The notes beneath the pieces are model-generated. The model had not been told where the DNA came from. It saw only the letters and a program-made list of their open reading frames with translations, and ran no database searches. Source: Macrosoma leucophasiata (Eukaryota > Arthropoda > Insecta > Lepidoptera > Hedylidae). From it: a stretch of 64,000 nucleotides of DNA. The position numbers and the translations under genes are program-made. Shown one piece after another: positions 10,968 through 22,382 of this stretch. The stretch covers positions 7,584,001-7,648,000 of the forward strand of contig JAWQUS010000003.1 in assembly GCA_036365455.1 (NCBI GenBank), in the 5' to 3' direction. The first letter of the stretch is position 1; every line of letters starts with the position of its first letter.

Positions 10968-11226
10968 TACTTTCACGCCCGTAATCCCCGAAGGGGTAGG
11001 CAGAGGTAAATGCATGCATTCAAGCATACATGCAAACACCCACGATTTGCCGGTTACGTTTTGGCCCATGTAACAGGTGTTGAGCCTATTGACATTTGGC
11101 ACTTCCAGAAAATGCAAAAATCCCAATGAAACCAGTGGTAAAGGATTTAACACCGTTATTTCTGATATCCTCTGACCCAGGAATCGAACCTATTCCCAGC
11201 GTAGCTACCACTAGGCTACTGAGCCA
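10968..11226 (-). mobile_element. tRNA-derived SINE 2
   Basis: On the minus strand the head (11226 down to about 11170) is tRNA-like, with A box 'TAGCCTAGTGGTAG' and B box 'GGTTCGATTCC'. The body and the 3' end 'ggggattacgggcgtgaa' match 18934-19180. Confidence 0.85.
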
Positions 11227-11520
11227 TTTAAATATGCCTTAACTTTTTGGATTCATTTTCTGAAACGAATATAACACTCATAGATCTAGTATTCGTATAG
11301 AAAAACATATTTGTGATTCGTGGTAAAGATAAAGTGTGGTCCAAGGGGATGCGATGCCAAGTCGGGACATGTCCGTCGTAAAGCGAGTGAGAAATGAGTG
11401 GTCCGCGCAAATCCGACATGTCATCAATTACCCCAGCTTATTGATATTGGCAAGTTGCTTACAAATGCAGCTGAAAGATCAATAGGTTTTAGTTCTGACC
11501 TTAGAATTGTTGTGTTATAA

Positions 11521-12040
11521 AAGATTTCATAGTGGTAAAGTTAAGTATGAAGAGTTTTTATTTAAACGGCGCTTTAATTTACTGTAGTTGCAAGTTTTTT
11601 GGTGGAACTGATTCCTTACTGTGTTTGCTATGACCTTTAAGCGTAGGCAGGTGTTCTTATATAGCTAAAAAGGTAGCTAAATGTCTTTTGTATTTGATAG
11701 GCACTTAGGCTGGGTTGCACCAAAATATTTGTTAAAGTTAAAGTTATTGTAACATTTCACATCCTCCTCTAACTTAAACAAATCTGTTAAAGTTGGAGAA
11801 AGATGTGAAATGTTACAATAACTTTAACCAATATCTTGGTGCAACCCAGCCTAAGTGCCTATCAAATACAAAAGACATTTAGCTACCTCTTTAGCTATAT
11901 AAGAACATCTGCCTACGCTTAAAGGTCATAGCAAACGGAGTAGGGAATCAGTTCTTCCAAGAAACTTGCAACTATAGTAAATTAAAGCGCCCGTTGAAAT
12001 AAATACTCTTCATACTTTTCTTTACCACAATGAAATCCTT
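11521..12040. repeat. 520-bp palindrome centred on MITE 1
   Basis: Arms of about 255 bp run inward from 'atttcat.gtggtaaag' (11521) and its complement (12040) to MITE 1 at 11708-11851. By eye the outer 190 bp of each arm are roughly 93% identical and the inner part next to the MITE is identical. MITE 1 alone also occurs at 6406, so the outer arms are not part of the basic MITE. Confidence 0.9.
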
Positions 12041-13397
12041 CATACGATTGTTATAGTCAATGTAAAACGGATTGATAATTACAATTACCAATACAAAATT
12101 TGTACGTACACAGTTTCTGATTTTAAAAGCGTTTCAGGATGTATATCAATAAAAACTGTGTGTGTCTATTTGTTACTTACATATTTAAAACACTTTGTAT
12201 GTAGGTATGTTTTCTTAATTTTACGTCAGATAAAATGTGTAGGTACATCTTCTTTATTCTTAAAGTGAAAGAAAAAGCATTGCATATTTACAAAACATCA
12301 CCCCAAACCCCAAATAGAAGCTGAAAAATCGCCGTAGGCGAGACAACACCTGTATTACCATAACAAGACATGAAATTTGAATGCCCGCAAATCGAATAAC
12401 CGAGCCGCGTGCCGGAATTAAGTTATCCACTTTTTGCAAGAAAAGACGGACACGTTAACATATGAATATGACAAATTGTCCGGCGGTCGGTCCGCGGACT
12501 GTCCCGCGTCCGACAGAGTTTTACGGCACCCTAGGGACAGAGGGGCGGAACTTGAAAAATTTTCATTCCGGCCGACTAGTGTGCAAGACAAACGGCCAGG
12601 TCACTCTTCAAAACTGTAATAATTTCTTGGAAACAATAATAACATAAAAACTCGCCCCCACTTTTTGACCAGTGAAAAAGCTATTACGTACGCTGTCAAT
12701 GTTATTTATTTGGACGCGCACGTTGAGAATTTTTATTTTGTCAAGGGATTTCAAGTTTTATTGGTGGTTACAATTGTTTTGACTGGATGGTACATTGCAA
12801 GGCAATTTACTAGGTATTGATAATACTTTCGTATTAAACTGAAGCAAAATTTAAAAATAAAGAGACGACAAATATTGGTGAGAGAGGGATAGTAAAATTA
12901 TCTCTCCCTTTTTGTCATACCACATTTTGAAAGGCGTTGGAGACTATATCATCGACACTTTTCATAAACAAATTGTTTTCAGAAACCGATACAATATTGG
13001 TCGCTAAAATTTCGCTGAAATTTCAACACAAAATAAAAAAAAAACCGCAAGAAAACAAACATATAGGTAAATGAAAGTAGTGATTTGTGAGTTTGTGGCG
13101 ACACTTATTCCCAAATGGAATCAGAAGAGTGCAGCGGCGGCGTGGACCGAATTGCAAATACGCATATGTTGCTGATTTTATTCCGGCTCAGCTGGATACG
13201 GCCTTAGGTAGTGGTTATCGATAGATGTAGAAAATTACATTCTACGGAGGCATGTTAATAATGTATTTGCTGAACATGTTCTGTTACTTCCATTTCGTAT
13301 TATGCTTGGGTTAGATTAATTTCGAAAAAACTTACCTATCACAATCTTGCTTATTTTATGCTAATACGCTTTAACGGAAATAAAGCCAGTGTGAGTA
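12041..13397. other. Unique stretch
   Basis: No shared repeats. 12410-12600 is distinctly GC-richer (several CpGs around 'ggtcggtccgcggactg') with short open frames but no recognisable protein. It could be host regulatory or intronic sequence. Confidence 0.4.
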
Positions 13398-13500
13398 GCA
13401 TTAGTTAACTAATCTAATTATCACTAAATGGTTGTGTTCATCGCTATCGTGTTGATATGGGAGCAGCCAATAATTTCTGGTACAAAGGCATAACAGTTTG
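13398..13500 (+). mobile_element. SINE A, degraded
   Basis: It keeps 'actaaatggttgtgttc', 'gctatcgtgtt' and 'acaaaggcataaca'. Confidence 0.55.
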
Positions 13501-13584
13501 GATGAAAAAAGCTTAGAAATATGTTACATTATTTATGATAAGTAACACGGGTAACACGCTCTCACGGAAAAAATATGAAATAAT

Positions 13585-13690
13585 GAGTGCTATTCAGTGC
13601 GGTTCCGGTCAGGTGGTAACCTGCGGCTCCGTAATATCTAGCACAGAGATGTTACGCCTCTAGATTTCAGTAATGTCAACGCATCTGGTG
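13585..13690 (+). mobile_element. SINE A, degraded
   Basis: It keeps 'ggttccggtcaggtggtaac', 'gtaatatctagcacagag' and 'caacgcatctgg'. Directly upstream of a better preserved copy. Confidence 0.7.
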
Positions 13691-13691
13691 G

Positions 13692-13988
13692 TTTTTACTG
13701 GTGGTAGAGCTCCAGTGACGGAGCTCGCGGGCGGAGGCACCACCGCATTACCTAATATATTACTTGCCGCTGAATGGTAGTATTTAGCACTATCGTGTTC
13801 CGGTCAAGTGGTAATGTACGGCCTTGTAATATCCGGCACAGAGGCATAACACCTTAGGCCTCAGGAGTGGCAATGCATCTGCATTTTGACCTCTGGTCAT
13901 TGCGTGACTCCCTATAGGCTGCAGTCATCACTTAACATCAATGTAGGTATACTGCATGTTTGTTAGCCACTTTAATTACATAAAAATC
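13692..13988 (+). mobile_element. SINE A, full length
   Basis: Starts 'tttttactggtggtagag' and ends 'attacataaaaatc'. Well preserved. Confidence 0.9.
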
Positions 13989-14734
13989 TTTTATTTTAAT
14001 AAATAACTGTTTGTAATTCGTCTCTTCATCTAGATCAAAATTATCTAATTTATTGAAACAAACAAGATTCAAAATTTGAAACTCAATCCTATCTGAGTAT
14101 CGGACGAACGCACAGCGATCGGCCTTCCAATATAAATGTAAATATGGAGGTCGCCTGAAATATGACAGTTATAATTGCTTTATTGTACTTGGAAACGAGC
14201 GGAGCGATTGTCGCGACTCGAGCGTATGCTAATCTCGATTGAGGGAAATAACTCCTTTAATCATATGTGTTGTTGTTTTTGTATATCGCAAAATTATAAT
14301 ATAATAACGCAATGATGTCGGAAATTTGGGGTTTGATGCAATAAATGTTTTGTTTTTCTTATTATAGGCATATCTAAAGTTACTTTTTTAAACAAAAGTT
14401 AAATGAATAGAACATAAATATCTATGTGCATTCTTTATCTGAAAATATTTTTTCCTTTTTTCGAGTCGATTCAATCTCTAGAACAGAGTTCCCCAAACTT
14501 TTTTGTGTCGTAGACCCCTTGCCATGTTTTTCCGTGTTGGGTAGACCCCCTACTTACCTGATATTGATTTCCTGTAAATTTCTAACTGTAGTGAAGTTTA
14601 GTGTTAAAAACTTAAAGTAAAAACACATGTGAATTTAATTTATTCATTTATTAATTGAACTTAAATTAAAACTACGGAAAATAAATTATATCTGTTTAAA
14701 AATAATTTTGTATCTGTTATGTAAAATATACGTA

Positions 14735-14870
14735 TTGAAATAAAACTATTTTTACAGATTTATCTCGCGTATATTAAACTAAAATGATTTTTAAAATCAA
14801 CCCGACGTTTCGGTCGCTTTTCAGCTTCAGTGGTCCCGGGCAGACTGAGGTGACATTTGTCTGACAGAAG
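14735..14870 (-). mobile_element. Penelope-like terminal fragment
   Basis: Shares about 95 bp, with three or four differences, with 45581-45690. On the minus strand it carries 'gaccgaaacgtcggg', the conserved motif of Penelope-like ends. It lies inside the hAT element and so probably arrived later. Confidence 0.6.
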
Positions 14871-14959
14871 TTTGAAAAATATACGTAACATTAAATAAAC
14901 TGTATAATAAATAATAAAATATAAAATAACATAAGCATAAGTCAATATTTTTAGTGAGA

Positions 14960-15455
14960 ATATGAACCTGATGCTTAAATAATAAATTATCAACATTTGG
15001 CGTCAATTTTGTAAGGGTTAATCTTAAATCTCCTCGGCTAAAGATGTCTAGTCTGTTTCTTTTTTTCGTTAGAAGATTGGTAACAGCGCTGAACCCCTCT
15101 TCCACTAGGTATGACGATGGAAATAAAATAAAAAATTACCTCGCTATATTCCATAATACGGGATAAGTAACGGGTACATTTCTTTGTGACGTCGAAGTGA
15201 ACATTCTGTCCAGTGAAGGTCTCTTCTGAAATTCATCTTTGAGTGTTTGAAAGTATTTCAAATCTTTCTCTGTTTTATCAGGGTGGCATCTTCTTAGATA
15301 ATCTTGTAATTTAGATGGTTTCATAGCGTCATTGCCCAAAACTTTGTTGCATAAAAGGCACATAGGCACAATTGTTTGTCCGGCAATGATGAAATGAAGC
15401 CAAATTTCAAATAATCAATACTGTACTGTCTACACTTCTTTTTAGATTCGGACAT
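14960..15455 (-). pseudogene. hAT (ZBED5-like) transposase remnant
   Basis: In a full protein a BED zinc finger binds the transposon ends and an RNase H-like core cuts and joins DNA. Here the minus strand starts at 15455 (MSESKKKCRQYS), passes a frameshift near 15372, and shows a BED finger CLLCNKVLG...LQDYLRRCHPDK in which the first His of the usual H..H pair appears to be Tyr. After FQKRPSLDRMFTSTSQ it jumps to YPVLWNIAR, a TAA stop, then FPSSYLVEEGFSAVT and RNRLDIFSRGDLRL, the hAT C-terminal dimerisation region. The frame continues across that stop. The catalytic core (about 500 residues in relatives) is gone. Confidence 0.9.
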
Positions 15456-16305
15456 GGCACCAGTCGTCTGTGGGCAAAATTAAATTATTTAAATAAGACA
15501 GAAAATCCAGCAGCTGTATATTAAAAATATTTTTTATTTTTCCGAAAACATTCCATAATTTGAACATCTTCTTGCAACAAATAGCTCAAATTAATTAATA
15601 TGTAATTATAATACCGATTGCTAAAACTTTTAAAAAGAAACTTTTAAGGAGTACTCGTGTAATTTTGCATGATTGAATATTAAACTGCTAATAACTAAAG
15701 TCATGATTGGCGTAATTTATCTGTCTTTGCTAACTACGAGTACAAAATTAAAATTTACTTATTTATTTATTTTTTGCTTTTCTCCAGCATTCTCAAAGAA
15801 AATAACACTTACTCACTATAATTTGTGTGATATACTATCTGTTCATATTTTTTAAAATATTTTCTTAGCACTTTCCTTTTCAAGATTCAGGAAACTAATA
15901 AACGTATTTTTCCCACATTCGTATTTATAGAGTGACGAATTGAACAAGGCATTGCAAGGTAGCGAAGCTCTGAGACTGCGACTCTCAGGTTTATATAAGT
16001 TCAAAATGTATTGCGACCACAAAGCGAATACCAACATCCTACAACTTACACAATTTTATAAACGTATATAATCTTTTTTTTAGTTCATAGGTATTTTTAT
16101 AAATAATGTATATATTTGATAGTATAAGATAGTATGATGTAAGTAAATAGGTGCTATCAGTGTATGTGTTGAGATCCATTATCGTGGACCCCCATTTTCA
16201 TTTCATGGACCCCCTAATTTTTTTTTCGCTGACGTAGACCCCTTTCAGCTTGCCATAGACCCCCAGGGGTCGATATAGACCACTTTGGGAATCACTGCTC
16301 TAGAA

Positions 16306-17104
16306 CTATGTATTGAGGTTGATTTTGAACTCTGGCTGCTTTCTCTCCTATCAGTTCCTTTAGTTTCGTTTATGGCTAACATTAGACACGGCCAATCGAC
16401 AAATGTCAGCTTAGGCTGAAACCAAACCACCGGTTAAACCGCCGCGGTATTAAATCATGTGTTTCGTGAATTAAGAAATTCATAAAACATATAGAAATAT
16501 AGATCGGACCACGAAAAATAAAAGCAATTCTGAACAAAACAAAATTTTGCTATATTTTTAAAAGCTAATCAATTTCTGACACTGGCACAGCTTTGTATAT
16601 AACTAAACACATTAAATAAACTCCATCCTGAAACAGATCGCCGCTCATAAATATTCACAAGTTACCAGAGACGGCTCATTTAGGACTCACTGCCCCTCTT
16701 TTTTGCGTTATTGGCTTAATACACTAGAGGGTTGTTTGGATCAACTTGTTTAGGTAAGATGTAGATCGATGCCGTTAATGGAGCAGTTTTTATTAATTAC
16801 ACTAAGAAATGAAGAGCTCTTGGAATACTATATTTAATTTTTTTTCAGCGTGTAAAAAGAAGCCGCCCTTTTCGTGATTTGTAAGTGGTGACTAGGTAAA
16901 CATTTTTCTCAATTTCTCTAAGTGAAATGAACTTGGACTATTTTTGAGACTTCCTTTCCGTCTCAAAATTTTACACTTCCGAGTAACACAATCTTCTGAC
17001 TACCTTTTTTAAATCACCAACAGAATACAAGGATTGACCATAATGTAACGTGGTAAAACAATACATTCTATACATTGAAGCTGTGTTGTGTCGTCGATGA
17101 TTCT
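16306..17104. other. No recognised content
   Basis: AT-rich; no shared repeat and no convincing frame. Confidence 0.5.
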
Positions 17105-18211
17105 ATCTATATATATACAAATCAATTGCTGTTCGCTAGTCTCGTTAAAACTCGAGAACAGCTGAACAGATTTGGCTAATTTTGGGTTTTAATGATTTTT
17201 GGAAGTCCAGGGAAGGTTTAAAAGGTAAGAAAATATAATGGTCTAAGAGCCTGCGACGCCCAGACCTTCGTTATATTATAAAACCTGGAAATTCTTCTAT
17301 ATACTCGTATATCCCCTATACAGGTATAAGCAAACCCAGAATATACAACCTGGGTCGCGGTGGCTTTGGCAGGTAACAAGTAGTATATATGAGTAAAATT
17401 TTGTTTCAAATTTGTGATAGTATAAAACTTAGTTTTCATGTATTTTAACTTAAAATCATATTAGAAACCGCATCGTCTATTGGCGGACACTTTGGACGGT
17501 TCCAACCCCTAGCCAGACACCCTCACAGTCTAATTATTTATAAATCTACTTTCTTCATAGTATAAAATCTGACTTTTATATATGTTATTCAGAAAACTAT
17601 ACGAATAATGTTTCCACAATTCCCAGTCACTTTGGATGGTTCCCAGACACATTGAAGTCTACTCCAGGCGTGCGCGCGATGAATATACATGTACGTTGGT
17701 GCGAGTGAAATAGCATGATCGGTCCACGGCGATCTCTTTCTGCGCATCAGCTGTCTCGTACTCCGTAATATATAGGAATCATACAATAGGGATCATACAA
17801 TAAACGTGTGTTTTTTTCGTAGTTAAATTTTTTGCTCGATAATAATAACGGTAGCAAGTAGACGCTTAAAATTTTAACAGAATTTTTAGGTCTTATGTTG
17901 TGTATCACCACAGACCAATCAACCTTCCTTCTATTACCTTCCATAATAAATAATTAAATAAAAATGAAGTAAATATTAAGCCCATACAACATACGTAATT
18001 TTTATGCAATTTTTTCTTCGTGCACAAGCAATGTTTCGCAGTCCTAGCAGCCTGTGTGCTTTTATCCCCGATGGCCATACGTGTAATATCGTGTACAGAG
18101 AAGCATTACTGAAAAGAAGATTTTTTAGGTACCCAAAATTTATATCCAAAATCGCTGCCCAAAGTCCCAAAGTCACGATTCCACGCGAACAAAGTCGCAG
18201 GCACAGCTAGT
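17105..18211 (+). mobile_element. Helitron-like element, 1.1 kb
   Basis: It ends 'gtcgcaggcacagctagt', the CTAGT end shared by the other Helitron-like copies here. The opposite end (17105-17240) matches family C at 35385 and 62284 ('ggaagtccagggaagg'). The stretch 17785-17947 is shared with 47070-47195. No Rep/helicase ORF is present. It looks composite, combining parts of two families. Confidence 0.6.
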
Positions 18212-18367
18212 TTTAAATAAAACATTGAGGTATAAATAAAAGTATAAGTATAAGTAGTACAGTATTAGTTGATACGTGATTAAAAATACAAACTTTAAAC
18301 ACGTTTATAAAGTTTCAGTATTCAGTCAGTAGTCAAAATGTACATACGTTGATAACAACGTACATGT

Positions 18368-18516
18368 CCTTGTTTTGCCTCTGTGACAGACATTGCGGCG
18401 CCGTATATTACCATCTAACCGGAACACGATAGTGCTGAACACTTTGGATAAGGTGATGCGGTGCTACCTACGCACTCGAGATTCGATGCTGAAAATTCTA
18501 CCACCAGTAAAAATGT
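18368..18516 (-). mobile_element. SINE A, 5' half
   Basis: The reversed copy has 'ccggaacacgatagtgctga' and ends at the head 'ctaccaccagtaaaaat'. Confidence 0.75.
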
Positions 18517-18531
18517 CTATAAGATTAATTT

Positions 18532-18562
18532 TATTGGTGGTAGAGTTTCAGTGCAGGATGCA
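18532..18562 (+). mobile_element. SINE A head scrap
   Basis: 'ttggtggtagagtttcagtg' followed by unrelated sequence. Head-to-head with the preceding copy. Confidence 0.55.
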
Positions 18563-18933
18563 CTATGCTGTAAGTACTAGGAGGTGTCTTCAAAATAAAA
18601 ATCCTAAAGAATTAATCTGAGTTAAGAACCTACCAAAGCAAACATTACGCCCCGAGCCTATCGATATCAATAACATGGGCACATGTTAGGCAATTTGTAC
18701 TTAGCAAGAAACACCCGCTGTGATGCGCTACTGAATAAATTATATCCGAGCAAATAATAACGCCCCCTCCCAAATCATTTCTGCAACAAAGGAGCTGATT
18801 ATGTAAGTTATTGCAAGTATGACACCGTGCGATATTCTGTGATAATTGGACTCGACGATTTATTTTTGAAATTGGCTGTCAAGTGTTCCGAATTTAATGA
18901 TACATAATACTGAGCCAACATAAAATATCTAAT
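18563..18933. other. No recognised content
   Basis: Nothing recognisable. Confidence 0.4.
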
Positions 18934-19180
18934 AATGGTGTAAAGTCCTTTATCTCTGGTTCTATTGGGATTTTTCCATTTTCTGGAAATTTCCCAGTAC
19001 CTCGAAGTTTGGTAATGTGCCCGGAGATGGCGGCATCAGGCAACAGGCTCGCAACCTGTTACATGGGCTAAAACGTAACCGGCGAATCGTGGGTGTTTGC
19101 ATGTATGATTGAATGCATGCATTTACTGCACTCTGCCTACCCCTTCGGGGATTACAGGCGTGAAGTTACGTTTTTTTATT
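18934..19180 (+). mobile_element. tRNA-derived SINE 2, 5' truncated
   Basis: Matches 10968-11226 on the opposite strand from 'attgggatttttccatttt' to 'ggattacaggcgtgaagtt'. The tRNA-like head is missing. Confidence 0.85.
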
Positions 19181-19235
19181 ATGTATATAAAAGAAAAAAA
19201 ATACAATAAAAAGTCACTTTCGCTATTTTCAGGTG

Positions 19236-19499
19236 CAGGTTCCGCTTGTGCAGGCAGTCACCCAAACAATGGTGGTCAAACCATTCCAACAAGGCGGTAG
19301 CAAATACATTAACGCGAGATGGACAGCAGCATCCCGCGGTATAACTACCACTGTGATCGCTAATCCTCATGCCAAGCGTAGCTATGATGACATATTCTCA
19401 CCAAATGATGCACAAAACTTTAGTAGGTATCTTTGGAGAAGGCTTTTGTCCAGCAGTGGACGCCTTTCGGCTCAAGTGATAATGGATGTTGATGATTAG
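19236..19499 (+). mobile_element. Short RTE derivative (leader joined to tail)
   Basis: 19236-19375 matches the leader of the RTE at 37608 ('ggcagtcacccaaacaatgg', 'gatggacagcagcatccc', 'catgccaagcgtagc'). 19428-19499 matches the RTE 3' end ('cagcagtggacgcct', then 'gatgttgatgat'). The coding region is absent, so it must have been copied by an RTE enzyme in trans. Confidence 0.8.
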
Positions 19500-20084
19500 T
19501 GCAGACTCAGATTATTTATTCATTAAATACGTACTCACGTCTAAGGATTTCGTACACGCGGACTTTTTGTGCAAACAGAGATTAAAAATGTTGCGATTGG
19601 GTTAGTGATGAGTGAAATACTTGGCTCCAATTAAATAATTTATTTCGGTCTTCCATTACAAGCGTGTATCGACTTAAGAAACATGAATCTATATAAAAAA
19701 AGAAAGATTGGAAAGCGACCGTTGAATGCGCGTTATATTAAAATTAGCCGTTGGTAAGTGCGGCAAAATCATTGGCTGTTGGTAGTGCGATGTTTTGACG
19801 TGACAACGTCTTAAATTAGGTTGCGGCTCGGAGTCACTCATGAAAAAGTGTAACGCCCGGTAACGTAACGATGAGTCACCGAACGAGAGAGAGGCCTGCC
19901 GGACCGGCGAATGCCTTTCTACCGAGAAAAAGACGTTGTCACGTAAAATCTTCGCCCGTAAAACCGACTTTACAGGCAACCAGTTTTTTTTGCTATTGGG
20001 TGGCGGTGAAGAGTTGATCGCTGCGCAACCTGGTGTCGAGTAGCAATAATTATAACAATGTTGCCAGTAGCATTAAATAAAAAA
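19500..20084. other. No recognised content
   Basis: Mixed composition with a GC-richer patch at 19850-19930. No gene recognised. Confidence 0.4.
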
Positions 20085-20300
20085 TAAAATAAAATAAGCT
20101 TACACTCACAGCCCCACATTAGGTATAAACCTGTGTCGTGGGTGCCGTTGTAGTTACACGTACAACACATTCACAAACAGCCAAACCCGATACAAATATC
20201 TGTAAGCCATACAAATATTTGTCCCGGTGCGGGGATCGAACCCACGACCCTTCGACTAAAACGGTCATCTCACACCGCTGGACTAACCGGGTCGTCGAAG
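20085..20300 (-). mobile_element. tRNA-derived SINE 1
   Basis: Reverse copy of 2757-2978. The tRNA-like head lies at about 20222-20299 ('gggatcgaacccacgaccc' is the complement of the B-box arm). Confidence 0.9.
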
Positions 20301-20543
20301 ATTGAATTCCACAATTCCAAATCAACAGTCCACAACAATTCCATCGATACCTAACATTGATGTATTAGTTTACAGAATGAATTGCCGCAACAGCGTCGGC
20401 AATCAGTCCGGCGTGCCGGATAATGAATCCCGACGGAATGATCCCGGACGCTACAATCGTGACTTAACTCCCGATCAATTCCCAATACGTACTCAAACTG
20501 TACCACTGATATATTGCGGCTTTATTTGGAGGATTTTGAGGAT

Positions 20544-20755
20544 TTTCACTGGTGGTAGAGCTCCAGTGACGGAGTTCGCGGGCGTAGGCACCACCGCATT
20601 ACCTATAAACTTGCCGCTAAATGGTAGTGTTCAGCACTATCGTGTTTCGGTCAGCATTTGCATTTTGACCTTGGTCTTGTGGCTGCTTGGCTGCAGTCAT
20701 CACTTAACATCAATGTGAACTGCAAGCTTGTTTGCCACTTCCATAACATAAAAAG
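20544..20755 (+). mobile_element. SINE A with internal deletion
   Basis: Intact head and tail, but about 75 bp between 'gtgtttcggtcag' and 'catttgcattttgacc' are missing. Its tail faces the next copy. Confidence 0.9.
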
Positions 20756-20769
20756 GATGGTTTGCTATT

Positions 20770-21045
20770 ATGTTTTTTTTTATGTACAGAAGGTGGCAAA
20801 CAAGCATGCTCACATTGATGTTAAGTGATGACTGCAGCCTATAGACATCTACACGACAACCAGAGGTCAAAATGCAGATGCGGTGCCACCTCTGAGACCT
20901 AAGTTGTTACGTCTCTGTGATAGTTATTACGGGGCCTTACATTACTATCTAACCGGAACACGATAGTGTTGAACGTTTGGCGGCAGATAGGTTAGGTAAT
21001 GGGGGTGATCTGTGTGCGGTGGTGCCTACGCGCTCGAGCTTAACC
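20770..21045 (-). mobile_element. SINE A, diverged
   Basis: Reversed copy 'gaaggtggcaaacaagcatg' to 'cggtggtgcctacgcgctc'. About 15-20 bp from the facing tail of the preceding copy. Confidence 0.85.
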
Positions 21046-21576
21046 TTTTGAGCTTAACCTTTTGTTTAGTACGGATTAAACATACCTTGTTACATTTTTA
21101 TCACAAACAAAACTAAAATTAATGCACTCGCTAAGTAGCTAATGTCAGAGTATAATGGAATTTATCAAAAATCGAAGGGGTGTGTCGTTGCATCATCTTC
21201 CCCTAATTTGGTTTTTATTTTATTTCAACCCCAACATGTAGGGGCAGTGGAATTAGTCTTACCATATGCGCTCCTACTTGTGTTACACTTTGGCCGCGAC
21301 TGTTCATTTTTGGTGAGTGCGTCGTGATAGCGGGCTCGCAACTAAATTTTATATTTGATCATAAAAACACGGAGTTATTGTTTTACTATTCTTAAAATAT
21401 GTATAAAAATACCGCATTACATATTTTATTTCATAAGCATGTTACTCCTGTAATGGTAAAATAAGTAATTTGAAAATATAGTAATGTGAAAAATACACAC
21501 ATTTCCCATTTCATACATTTATAAATTATGGTTAAAACGCGTATTTTTAAGGATAAAATCAATTCTTGGGTTTCGC
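21046..21576. other. No recognised content
   Basis: AT-rich; short ORFs only. Confidence 0.45.
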
Positions 21577-21733
21577 TCCCTCGGGTCGAGTAGTTCGGAA
21601 CGACCGTTTTATAAGAAAGGTCACGAGTTCGATCCCTGTACAGGTAGGTACAAATAATGTGTATAGCTGCACCCACGACACAGGTTATAAATAACCTACT
21701 GTGAGGTTGGGAGTATAACACGTTTTTTTAATC
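21577..21733 (+). mobile_element. tRNA-derived SINE 1, diverged
   Basis: Keeps the B-box arm 'gagttcgatccctgtac', 'gcacccacgacacaggtt' and 'ggttgggagtataacacg'. Confidence 0.75.
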
Positions 21734-21924
21734 ATCTAATAAAAACACATTTCCTCTTAAATTAGTTATTGGAATACTAAAATAGTTTCGTTAATTTACT
21801 TAGGACTGGATATACATATTTACTACATTTCTATATAATTTATACACATCATATTTATACATATCTTGAAACTAAAAAATATTATCTCTCGATATAAATA
21901 CGCTATCATAACGTACATTTTGCT

Positions 21925-22040
21925 TGGGGGTACCACCATGACGTAATCCGAGCGCGGAGCATGTGCGGTTTTAAATTCTGATCTGATACCGATTACTGGC
22001 ACGCACCGACTGATTCGGTAATACTCTGCGATGCCAATGG
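21925..22040 (+). repeat. Repeat D, copy 1
   Basis: Shares 'ggcacgcac.gactgat' and neighbouring sequence with 23445-23570. Type unknown. Confidence 0.5.
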
Positions 22041-22382
22041 ATTGGCTTGTTTAGTTATTGACTTGAATATCGGCCTAAGCACACTAACACTTTTTTTTTA
22101 AGATGCAAAGATAAACTGCTTCTTTTAAAAAAAATGTTACAAGTGTTACATACGGTTGCATGATGAAGATGTAATAAACTTCAAAAGGATTCAATTGTAT
22201 GTTTTGAAGTTAATTTTAACATTTAGTTAAGTTTTGAGATAATTGTAGGAGAATAATCAATTTTATTAAATCCGAGGGTTTCAAAGGAAATATATAGAGA
22301 TACATTAAATACAACCGAGAGCAGAGAAAAATAGGTAACCAAACACGCAGAATGCGAGTAAATTAGTAAATCAAGTAAACAT

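Larger units (their letters stand above)
14484..16297 (-). mobile_element. hAT transposon, internally deleted
   Basis: The ends are 'cagagttccccaaac' (14484) and 'tttgggaatcactg' (16297), inverted to each other with mismatches. Both are flanked by the 8-bp direct repeat ctctagaa (14476-14483 and 16298-16305), which fits the hAT duplication pattern nTnnnnAn. Subterminal 'gtagacccc'-type repeats occur inside both ends. Only the two ends of a transposase remain, on the minus strand. A Penelope-like fragment is nested near 14735-14870. It is non-autonomous. Confidence 0.93.
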
